NCBI GenBank assembly: GCA_019321725.1
Contig: CM033114.1
Span: forward strand, 21,956,216-22,020,215
Reading direction: 5' to 3'
Origin: Paulownia fortunei
Taxonomy: Eukaryota > Streptophyta > Magnoliopsida > Lamiales > Paulowniaceae
DNA length: 64,000 nucleotides
Positions 42,839 through 53,647 of this stretch are shown here, piece by piece; positions within the stretch are counted from its first letter, which is position 1; every line of letters starts with the position of its first letter. The translations under genes were made by a program, and so were the position numbers. The notes below the pieces were generated by a model. It was not told the origin of the DNA. It was given only the letters and a program-made list of their open reading frames with translations, and made no database searches.

Positions 42839-42966
42839 CTTGTGGGTGTTGAATTTGCATCCAGCTTTGATGTTTTAGTGTGCTGCATCACAACAGGAAT
42901 GCTGGATTCAGAGATGCAACCTGCAGTGAAGGGAAGGAGTACAAATCTTTCCATTAAATCCCTCAT
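41852..42966 (-). CDS. ROP-interactive CRIB motif protein (RIC)
   Basis: Three exons, 42840-42966, 42539-42676 and 41852-42120, join in phase to 177 residues. The N-terminus MRDLMERFVLLPFTAGCISESS is the conserved leader of one RIC subgroup. The middle block ALPRFQKLFKNFKNFSQLF is basic and amphipathic, likely binding membrane. The CRIB motif IGFPTDVKHVTHIGLDG (exon 3) has the consensus Ile-Ser/Gly-x-Pro...HxxHIG and binds active ROP/RAC GTPase. The family tail GWNNL...LTQLELAIAAQAETP follows. RIC proteins relay ROP signals to actin, microtubules or exocytosis in polar growth. Exon 1/2 borders (ACAA|GTTCCT and GTGAAG|GA) were chosen because they alone keep phase. A (CT)n run begins almost at that donor. 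Confidence 0.88.
42796..42838. repeat. (GA)n microsatellite beside a splice donor
   Basis: About 20 GA units on the plus strand, read as (CT)n on the RIC transcript, starting about five bases inside intron 1 after donor GTTCC. Confidence 0.9.
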
Positions 42967-43039
42967 GTTGAAACAAGTGATCCTGTGGATTGGAGGAATG
43001 GGGTTGATAGTATATATATGCTACGCAACATACTGGCTT

Positions 43040-44130
43040 TGTTTTTAAGTTATAATAATACAGAGTGTTGGGAGTCAATATCCACTCAAGTTTTTGATGA
43101 CAGCAAGTAGGAGACTTGATAAATTCTGAGTTGAGTTGCATGTTAGCTATATATCAATTGATCAAATCAGGCTTTGATTGCTAGATTTTGATGTAGACGT
43201 ATTGTTACGGATACATTTCTTTCTCTCTCTGTTAGTTCAAAATTGGTGGGCTCCTGCTTTACTTACCTCTCTTAAAGTAGAAGCCAGCAATATTTGCTTT
43301 CCTGTTTTTTCCTTTTTTTTTTCCTGCTACCAAATACTGCATTAGAATGTAGCGACTAGTGAGATTTTCTTCAGCGCCATGATCTCTTTCCTTTTCGTTC
43401 CTTTTCTGGTAAAGGAATAGACCTTAGACTCCACCAGAAACAAGTGCATTACAAGCAAACTTCTGACCCCTGCGATGGTAGGAATCAGTCGGAGCTAAAT
43501 GTGGCCAAATTGTGATTACAAGTGCCATGTAGAAATGGACCTGACCGCGCATCATATGAAGGAAAAATTAATTGCAAATTTTTAGGCAATATTTGTGGTT
43601 GTTCTTGATTGCTTTAAGAGCAGAATTCATATCTGAAAACTGTGGTGCTAAAATATCAGCGACACCATAAATTTTCATGAAAGCTAATGTTCTATTTGGA
43701 TGGATGAATTTGAAGTTAACGAAAACAACAAATTCGTTGAGTTTGGATGATACAATAGATTTTAAATAATTAACCTCATATTTTGAGCCACTTTTTAAAT
43801 TATTATGATTGATTTGAAATTCATTTTATATGAAATTATTTGAATTTTTTTTTATATATTCTCCATTCAAATCTAAATCCTCCGTCTAAATGAAACTTAG
43901 GAGCATATAGCAGTATAACTCTAGGTCAAGCTAGATCACCTGCCAACTTTGAACTTTATGGAAAGGATGTTTTAGATTTTGATTTAGATGATGTATCTGC
44001 GATGCTAGATCCGGCTACAGAAATTACATCAATCGAAGAGGCCATTTTAGTGCCAAAGGAAGTAACATGAAAAAGCCTTTTTAGTACCAATCTGACAACC
44101 AAAGAAGAGAGGGAAAAACTGCTCTGATCA
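43040..44130. other. Spacer upstream of RIC
   Basis: It includes the RIC promoter side, with a TATATATA at about 43010-43017 on its edge. No coding frame or RNA gene was recognised in the remainder. Confidence 0.4.
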
Positions 44131-44139
44131 GTTATGCGG

Positions 44140-44430
44140 GCTAGAGATTATTTCATTCTTGTATACAAATCTCATTTTTTTTTTTTTTTTGTTTTTATGG
44201 TATATTTTTGTTTTTGCGTTGCAGATTTGTAATTTATAATTCATTTCCACAATGTTTTTATTCACATTAATCTAATTGATATTTTTTTTTTCTAGCATAT
44301 ATATTTATCGTCCTTACAATTCAAATTTCCATGTTGTATTTGTTGTTTGTCCTACCTATATCATATTGACAAACCTATATCATAGTGTATTAAAAACAAA
44401 AAAATACACAAGTAAAACAGAAAGTTACAT
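44140..44430 (+). repeat. Isolated partial copy of the 680-bp repeat
   Basis: It contains TTCTTGTATACAAATCTC, a T-run, CACATTAATCTAATTGATATT and CGTCCTTACAATTCAAATTTCCATG in the same order as the 39.1-40.8 kb array, about 3.4 kb away. It is a dispersed fragment of the same family. Confidence 0.65.
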
Positions 44431-44589
44431 TCTGCATTTGTTCAATTATTCTGCATTGACACATAACATTCAAAGTATTGCCCACCATTTATCGTTTGAG
44501 CATGACAATTTAAGAATGTAACGATGCATGTCAGCAACATCAGGATCGGACTTGTGTCCAATGCAGCAAGTATGCATTTTTTCCTACAA

Positions 44590-46409
44590 CTAGATCCAAG
44601 ATTGACCAGGAAGTTTTCTGACTTCCCTTTCCAGCATCAAACCCCTAAGCTTAGCTGCCTCCTCCCAGACATGGTTTGCTGAATAAGTATTTGATATCAG
44701 AAGATAAGGATCAGCTTCATGTGGGTCGAGTTCAAGCAGTTTCTTGGAGACCCAATTGGTCATCTCAACATTCTTGTGAAGCCAGCAAGAAGATAAATAT
44801 GTTTTCCAAACTTCTCTTAAATGATGGAGCCCATTCTCATAAACAAAATCTTTGATCTCCTTTAAGTGACCCGCTCGGCCAAAAAGATCTACCATGCAAC
44901 CAAAATGTTCAACACCAGGGTGGATGCCATAGACATCTATCATCATCTTAAAATACTTGCAGCCGTCTTCTATCAAACCAGCATGGCTACATGCAGTGAG
45001 AAGCCCAACAAAACTCACTTCATTTGGTCTAATACCCTCATTTTGCATCAACTCAAATAGCTGAATTGCTTCCTTTCCCCACCCATGCATCGCGTAACTT
45101 GATATCATTACGCTCCAAAGCACGATGTTCCTAGTTCGAGTTTGCCTGAAAAATGACCAAGCATCATCCAGCTTTCCACATTTGGCATACATGTCAATCA
45201 AGGATGAACACAAGATAATATCTTGCCCATGTCCTAATTTCAGCGTACAAGCATGAATCTGCTGGCCAAGCTCCAAAAGAGCAGTATTAGCAGAGGCAGT
45301 AACAATAGTAGTGAGAGTAAACAGATCCACCTCAAGTTGCTCATGAATCATGGAGCTGAAATATATCAAGGCATCTTTTATCATACCATGTTGAACATAC
45401 CCAGCAATCATTGTACTCCAAGAAACAGTTTGAGCCATTAAATCATCATGAGATCCCTTGGAACATCTCAGTTGCAATTCTCGGAAAACCCCGGAAGCCT
45501 TCTCCATTTCTCTACATTTACAGTACATATCAAGAAGTGCAGTGCTTGCAAATGAATCTTCATTTATCCCAATCCTAAGCAGCTGCCCGTGAATCTGCCT
45601 CCCTAGTTCCAAACTCTTTAATGAAGATGCCAAAACCAATGATATAGAAAATGTAACTCTATCAAAAGTGGGTCCAACTTTCACCATCTCATAGAGAAGC
45701 TCAACTGCATTTCTCTCGTATCCCTGTTGCAAAAGTCCATCAATGATAGTATTCCAACTCGAAATACTCTTGATTGGCAATCTCCAGAAGAAATCAAGAC
45801 TTTCCTCCATCTCACCCTTACTTAAGTTTGCAGCCATCACTATATTCCAAGAAGTAGAATCTTTATCATTCATCAATTCAAAGAATCTCTTCACATAATC
45901 AAACATTCTGAATTTAGCATAAAGATCAAGAACAGCATTCTCCAATGCGACATCCGCATCAATCCCATTTCTCATTATCCAACCATGAATTGCCTTCCCC
46001 ATTGGAAGCCCATTATTAACAGAAGCACAACATTGAGCACACTGGACAAAGTGAAGGCATTGGGAGCAACCATTCCCTCATTCTGCATCTCAGTAAAGTA
46101 ATCCAAGGCAATCCTGTGATGGCCGTATCTACAGAAGCCCGAGATGAGAATCGTCCAAGTTCTAACATCCCTTTCAGGAATTTCATCGAACAACTTCCTG
46201 GCATACTCTGAATCAGATTTTTTCAAGTAAAGGGTCAAGAGATAGTTGACAACATTCAGGATGTGGGTAGACCCATTTTTTATGAGGGTGGAGTGATAGG
46301 CCTGTGGATTGAAATGAGGAAATGAGGAGTAACATACCAAGTGCTTGATTCTTTGCTTGGAATTTATGATGTCTGTTCTGGTTAGAGAAAACAGCAATTT
46401 GGGGGGCAT
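44590..46409 (-). CDS. PLS-type pentatricopeptide repeat protein, frameshifted
   Basis: An intronless gene equivalent to about 606 residues. The first frame starts at ATG 46409 (MPPKLLFSLTRTD) and reads through LFDEIPERDVRTWTILISGFCRYG and FTLSSVL to about 46033. Homology then jumps to the next frame: CCASVNNGLPMGKAIHGWIMRNGIDAD, continuing to the stop at 44590. One base is missing at CTCAA|TGT, where family members have CTCAARTGT (LKC). Downstream are typical PPR units (VSWSTMIAGYVQHGMIKDALIYF, IVLWSVMISSYAMHGWGKEAIQLF, VEHFGCMVDLFGRAGHLKEIKDF) and an E-type motif ending LPGQSWI, with no DYW domain. Such proteins bind organellar RNA, and E-class members often act in C-to-U editing. As written, only about 125 N-terminal residues plus a short tail would be made. 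It could be a pseudogene or a sequence error. Confidence 0.85.
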
Positions 46410-46475
46410 AGAGCTGTTCCTGTGGCCAACCTTCTCTTTAAAATTTAAAGCAATTCTACTAGGATCTACTGACAA

Positions 46476-47347
46476 TAATAGTTTATTTGTTCTTTTTTTA
46501 AGGATAGTGTTTTATTACTATCATTTATCACTGTTGTCACGGCAAAATGAATCAGGTACAACACCCAAGGATCACATTTAGTTGGACTCGAATTAAAGAC
46601 ATCTAGAATTTTAGTATGGTACTTCCAGCAAAGTCATGTTGGCAATTTATAGGGTTTTTATGAATGAATTTAGTTGCGAATAATGTTAGGTAGCCACTAA
46701 GCTAACTATTGGTCTGTCTTTACTAAGTAGTAAAAGGAAAAAGAAATAATAGTGTAGCATTAGTTGATTAGGTAGGACTTAGGAGAACTTGTAATTGTAG
46801 CATGCTTTATAATTAACCTGCAACTATTGTATAGTATTGTACGCTCTCCAGGTCCATTACTAGTTTGCTAATTGGTGGTTATTTTTCCGACCTCATTTTC
46901 ACTATTTCACAACGTACTAAGTGCTTCCACTGCCATAGCTTGCTGATAAACGGAGTTGATTACTAATTTTATGATCACTAATTTTAATTGGGATATCACT
47001 TTGGTTCGCAGCCAAACCACAGGATTACTAGTTTGGCGCAGACTGCAGAGTTTCACCCACTCGCTTTGGTGGAATCTATCATTTGCAGGGGAATCCAACC
47101 TGAAATATGAATTCACATTCCAAGCTAGTTTTAGACAACTTCTACTCAATTATGTCGATAATGATTTCTAATACTGTCAAGACTGGAAACAAGTATATAT
47201 TATACTTGGGGAGCAATCTGTCATTCATAAGTGACCGTATTTAACATTTCCTGGCAAACATGACGAGCACTACGAACAAGCTTAAAACTCTTTGGGCATA
47301 TCACCACTTGTAAATGATTATCGGGTTAATCTACAAAACTTCCACAT
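46476..47347. other. Spacer between PPR and PML3 genes
   Basis: It carries the PPR upstream region and, toward 47347, the PML3 3' UTR. A plus/minus pair of open frames at 46907-47171 has no recognisable protein content. Confidence 0.4.
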
Positions 47348-50300
47348 TCATAGAGGAGGATAGAAGTACGAAGACAAGGAAAATCCCAGGAAAAGCAACC
47401 CTCCTATTGTCGCAACAGTTCGCTGTGAAATCTTTGATGCCAGCATACTTCCACCGATCACTGCCAATGATGTGCAGATGGTGTGTCCTATAATAGCTCC
47501 TACAGCCACTCCAACAGCATTTTTGTGCGTGGCTAGCTGTGGAACAGTAAGAAGATCACTTTTCAAGTAAACTATAAGTTTAAAAGATCTCAAACATGTT
47601 AACAGTTCTCCCCTGGCAATTCAAATAATTAAGTGGAAAGAATCATTAGTTCCTCTTCTGTGGCATATCAACAAGCTGACAATAATGCTCACAATCACAA
47701 GGTCTGTGGCATAAAGCATAATGAATGATAAAAGTACTTGCAGCACAAGTACCAACCATGTAAAAGTGTCCGAAGGGCAGCTTGACATTAACAATATACA
47801 TGAACTGAGTTAGAAAAGCAAGCTTCACCTGCCAACCTCACAAACATCACCAGGATAAGATATGCTTCGGCGAAAACTAAATTGGACTTTATCCTACATG
47901 ATTCTGTGGATGCCTAAGGCACCCAGTCATCCAATTTTAAATTGGAGAACTGCCTGCTTTCATATAGTAGAACCCCAAGAGCTGATCAGAAATAATTGGA
48001 TTCCACAAAAAATTAGACATTGAGCCCAATACCCCCTTGATGCCCATGAATAAGAAGAATTTCCCTCTCTGCCTCAAATCCTACACAAATCATGAAGTCC
48101 TCCCCAAAATCCAGTGGCTGTAGGCCTTTGTTCAGCAAAAATGCTCAAAATTTTGAGCAAAAGCAGCTCAAAATATGTTCTCTCATCCTAGTTTTGGTAG
48201 AATTCTGCATCAGCTTCATTAATGAGGATGATATCTGTTTTATAATCATCATATTCTTCACTTAATCTATTCAATATTTCATTACCTCAAGGAATTGTCT
48301 GAACTTTCTATTTTCCTCCTGTTGGAATAAATATAATTATTGTGTATTCTTATTGTGGTCTACCTTATTTTTTTCAATTCAGCAATTTACAAAGGTCTAT
48401 TCATATGTTCAGCATTTATTCACACTACTTTTCAGATGAAACTGGAATATCACAGCCTTTCGAGCTCTGCTAATAGTTTGTAGTTTTCTAGTTACGTCAG
48501 TCTCTCTCTATATATATATTCAAAATCTTCATTGTTGATCTGATCTTTGTATAAAATCTGTAAAAATTGAAGTATTAAAATATTGAAAAAAATTTGAAGC
48601 ATTATTGTCATACTTAGTTGATTCTTATTGTAACTTAAAAAAATTGAAAATTGTTTAAAACATCAGGTAATTAATAATGGCTTCTGCCTTGAATGGGGAT
48701 ACTTAGTAAACCATTTCAAAAAATCTCAGTATTTGACACAATTGTAACAATAAAGACAGAAAATCTGGTTGTGACTTTTAAAAGGAAATAGAAGATAAGA
48801 AAAGAACTCATAATCACAGTAAGAGCAAGCTTTGCTTGAACTTTGACATATATATAGTGCAAGAAAATTAGCAGTGAACAAAAAATCTTACAGCAATTGT
48901 TGCTATCTGGCTACGGTCTCCCCACTCTGCTAAAAATGTCAAAATAAAGGACTGCACACACAGATCATTGGAAGGGAAATACATTAGCCACTTACACTTG
49001 AATCTACGGATGGTCTAAAGTCAAAGAACAAAAGATAAGAAGAGTTCTAGGCTGCATGAGCCTGCCATTCTATTAGTTTTTGAAAAGCTGACATTTTTCA
49101 AAAAGAAAAAGAAAAAGAAAGAATATGACTAATGCAGCAAAATGTCGCTGGCATTACAAAAGAATAAGATATACCTCTAAATAGATTGGTGTACAAAATC
49201 TAGAAAAGAAACGTCGCAATTTTGTTTTCCCTTGTCCGCCTTCAAGCTTCTCTTCTACCTGAAGTAGTCAGTCTCAGACCCAATCCACAGTACGTAATAC
49301 AGAACAAAGTCAGAGGAAGATAAGGAAAAGCTGACAGCAAGTTGATCCATACAGCACGCATTATGTGGGTGATACTAAACCAAGTATATTGTGCAGCATT
49401 TGAGCAGAAATTTAGTGAGGAAAACAAGCAAGGATAAAGACAGAGAACCTAGAAGTATCTTTAAAACCCCAGCAATATAATAATATCAACTAGTAGAATA
49501 TATATGTAAGGGGGGAGATGTGCTCTGCAAATAACACAAATTGTGATTCAAGCATGCAATAACAAACTATCAGAGGAAGTTGGCTTAACCACCGCACTTA
49601 AATCCACCATCATAAACATAATGGAACCAGGCATAATCATTTTACAGAAAAGGATAATACATATACAAGATAACAAGTATCAAAAAGTATAATAGCACTT
49701 CAAGAGTCAAATTCAAGATATAAATTTAAAAAAACACCAAAACAGGAAAAAGCTTCAGCGGCAGAGAAATAATATGACTAACAAATCAAATTTCAAACTC
49801 CAACATACTTCCTCCATTTCTTTTTTCTGGGAAGCTTTTGAATCTGATCTCCATGCAATGTAAAGTAGTCGGAGTCCGAAAAAGGCATAAAGAACTGCAA
49901 GAAGGCTTTCATTTCAGATTTATAAACAAGTTGAAAATCCAAATACAAAGAAACTCTTAGAAAAGCATGCTTAATCTGATTTAGGATGCAGGCATAGTTA
50001 CTCCACAATACACCTCTTGGCTTAGTCTGTAACTGAGAACCTACTGAATGCTAGCCCATAATTAACCAATCCATACTCAGCTACCAATATTTTTTCCAAC
50101 CCACCCATTTGCTAGCCCTAAGCAGCTTGGCTGATTTACACAGTATATGACCCGCATTGAACACAAAAGCCAAACTTGAGAGTGGAGCAAGCTTTGAGAC
50201 TTTATAAGTTCAATATTTTGTTCAAGCTTCGCTATTATTTTCTCCTCAATTGAGCTTAAGAATCTTAGCTTAGTCAACCCCAAGCAACTGAATCTGATTT

Positions 50301-52203
50301 ATAGCCTTACTTTCTATACAAGAAGTTGCACCTTATGGTTTATACCCATGTCAATTGACTGGACTCTATCATACATTATTTGCCTTTTATCTGGTAAAAC
50401 AAGAAGCATGTAATTTCGTGTCAAAAAATCAATCAAAGCTTGAATCCTCTCTCGAAAAACATCTTTCTTAAACAATTTGAGCATTTAACCACGCTACGCC
50501 CTTCCCCCAAGAAGACAAACCGAAAGACTAACAAGCATTTGAGTCATATTTATTGTGAGAAAGCTGAAACAGGAACCTGTAGCAGCACTATTGGTATGCT
50601 TCCTTGATATCAAATTTGGAACAATCCTACCAAGACCAGTCGAAAGTATCTGGTAAAAATGTGTAAGGAATATAATCTTAGTAGCATCCATCAAAAAGAA
50701 ACTTTCATAGCCAAAAACTTTCAAGACCCAAATGTTAGAGTAAATACATGGCATAAACAGGAGAGGGAAGCTTAAAGGAAAGAGAACAAAACACTTCATT
50801 TCAGGAGACAGGACAGGATAGTGACTTACTGTCATCACAAACAAGGCACTGAGTGCACCCGATAGAACAATTGATTTGGGGTGACGCATAGCCATGAGAG
50901 CTGCTATGATAAAAGTTTCATCTCCAATCTAGCAGCATAACCATCATTACAAAATATTCATTAAATCAAATATAAATATAGATCAAATCAAGGGAATCAC
51001 CAAATGGACATTTCCTCCCTAAATGAAAGTTGATTTCACAAGTAACACATATGCTCCATAATTTCAATTAGTCATCCAACTTCTTTCATGGTGTGACAGG
51101 TAGACTATGTCAATCATCAAACTATGACCAAGACCGTAGACTACAGATCTCACACTACAGCAAAGACCATCAAAAGCCAAGCAGCAAAGAAGTTTAACTA
51201 TGCTGAATAAGATAAATCTGGCAAATATGTTAATATAGCAAAGAGTTGACTAACCTCACTGACAAGTATCATGGATAAACTTGCAAAGAAAGCATCAAAG
51301 ACTCCAAGACCAGAGTCCAACTCCACACCAAGATTGACAGAATCAGGGTATTTCTTTTCTTTGACAATACCAGTCTTGATTTTGTCCACAAATATCTGTC
51401 CAGCGGATTCCACAAATGAATATCAAACTTCAATTTTGATCCCATAGTACATAGACATTTTCAACAAAAAGCCCAAATATTGAGTCAATCCCCAATGAAA
51501 AATTGGGAATCATGAGAACGCATTGGATGACAAGCTTTAATCACAAAATTGGTTTGCTAAACAGAGTCCAAGGGGATATATTTAACATTGTTTATTGTCT
51601 CCTTTTCTATTTTTTAAATCAGTAGAGTCTAGTGCGCCCTGGCAGTTGGTGTTTGATCAATATCATGCACGTGCACACATGAACACACAGAAAGAGTCCA
51701 GTGACATCACTTGTGCTCTTCGAGAATTTTTCTTCCAATAGACGTTCAATGCACCAAAATAAAATGAGAACGACTGACACTGAGCACATCAATCTTTAGA
51801 AGTTGTTAACTTGTTATATCACCATCAAAGCGGCTAATGTATAATCAGATTCTTCAATCAAGCTATTTTCACTCTTACAAAAATCAACTTCCTCATCATG
51901 TATTAGGATACTCAAACAACAAGACAGACGCGCTACTCACTTTACTACGTCGGCCCAGATCCTTAATTGCAGCATTTGACTCATCACTTCCATTTTCCTA
52001 ATCATTGTGGGAATAAAAATTAGATCCCTGAACATCAGAATCAAACATAAACATACCGAAAATAGATTAAACCAAAAAGAAAAGGGTACCTGAGCGGAAA
52101 TTCGAGGAAGGGAGTAAGAGAGGAAGATGAGAAAGACGAAGAAAACGTAGAAATAAAAGGTTTTCCTTCGAAATGTATGTGATGGCAAATTCCCCATGTT
52201 CAT
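47348..52203 (-). CDS. PML3: GDT1-like Golgi Mn2+/Ca2+ transporter (UPF0016 family)
   Basis: Nine exons: 52090-52203, 51941-51997, 51255-51395, 50830-50928, 50577-50649, 49809-49894, 49175-49258, 48892-48951 and 47348-47536. They join in phase to exactly 300 residues, near the 293 of Arabidopsis At5g36290. Residues 1-38 include a signal-anchor (FYVFFVFLIFLSYSLP). The two E-x-G-D-[KRE]-[ST] signature motifs are EIGDET (about residue 104, across the exon 3/4 border) and EWGDRS (about 227). Each starts a three-helix half of the inverted-repeat transporter fold. A charged cytosolic loop, KASQKKEMEEVEEKLEGG, links the halves. TMEM165/Gdt1 relatives load Mn2+ and Ca2+ into the Golgi, and plant PML3 supplies Mn2+ for wall-matrix glycosylation. 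The C-terminus is SLSSYFYPPL. The gene looks intact. The symbol follows the closest plant clade and is an inference from length and the N-terminal extension. Confidence 0.92.
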
Positions 52204-52259
52204 CTGCTTTTGCTTTTCCGTATTCGATTTGATGAATGAATTTCAGTATGACAGCTGAG

Positions 52260-53640
52260 AGCTTGGAGGATTTTGGAAGTATATGTAAAGAATAGAGGAG
52301 ATCTCTCGATCGACAAAGGAAATTGAAGATTGGGATCTACGCCAGTCCACCGGGAGGGGGGATTTCTGATTCCTCCGATTTCAGTAAAGGTCTCCCTAAA
52401 GCATGCCTGTCAAAGTGTGGGTGTTTTTATATTTCGGATTTCAAAAAATTGGGTGAATTTCACTTTGGCCCAGTCAAAACTATGTGCTTGGTATGACTTT
52501 GACCCTCAAATTCTGAACTTCGTCCTCCCTAACTAAAAAAATAAAATTTATTTTTCAATTTGGTCTTTCTTTTCAATAGAATTGAGAAAAAATATATAGA
52601 GAATTTAAAAATTAGTTCACTTGAACAATCATAAAGCAAATCAACTATAAAATGGCATAATTTAATTTTATAATGAATTTACTACAAAAAAATGATAATA
52701 TTTATTTAATAAGTTAATTCATTCTTAATTATAAATACTAATTAAAAAATCAATTCTTTTAAGAGAGTTTGAAACTAGTTTAAACCAATCGAAATTAAGA
52801 GGTGGGTACATATATAAAGTGTGAGACGATTTTCTTTAAAGAACTCGTCGTATTTTTGCAAAAAAATAGTGACTCTTAAAAAGGGATTAAAGTTATTTCA
52901 AGTCTCTAAAAGATTATAAGAGAGGAATGAGAATTACCCAATGCAGAAGAATTGATGGCCACCTTACATTTTTATTTTCAAGATTTAAAGCAAATTTTTT
53001 CACACCATCTACTCATTTTCAAAATGATGGTTTTTTTCACATCAGCCTTATAACTATTAATTATTTAACAACTATATATAAAAACTAAGAATGAAATTAT
53101 TTCACTATGCACCTTTTTTTTTTCACAATAACAATTTAAATTGTTAGGATGCAAGTTTGGTGTACATAGTGGAAAACTGTTAGTCTAGTATAGGTTGGCA
53201 GAGACTTCATCAAAACTAGCAATTTAATTATTAAGAGTCAAATAATAATTTATTATTCTCTTCATTCTAGTAATAGAGCTTTGATTTTTAAATTAAAGTT
53301 GAAAAATCAAATTTTAGATAGATATACCAGCTAAAAGTGTAAATACTTTGAGCACTTTTCAATACTATTATTAAATATAGTAGTTGAAAGAAAGCTGTTT
53401 TAGATTAGTTTTTGAAAAAATCAAGAAACTCTTGGAAGGGAAGTTGTTATACTGGGCTCTGATTAATTTAATTACAGCTAGAGAGAAGCCACTAATAGTT
53501 AAATCTTTGCAAGAATTGCAGTTAAAAAATGGGTACTCTCTGATTCTTCAATGTAAAGTAAAGTAAAATAACATGGAGTATGAAGAAAGAAAATCAAAAC
53601 TGCAACACAGTTCTAGGAACAAGGTCGAAATACAGAAGAA
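52260..53640. other. PML3 upstream region and AT-rich spacer
   Basis: It holds the PML3 promoter and 5' UTR near 52204-52400, then AT-rich sequence with no recognised gene. The end near 53640 is the 3' flank of the CSLD gene. Confidence 0.45.
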
Positions 53641-53647
53641 GTTGAGC

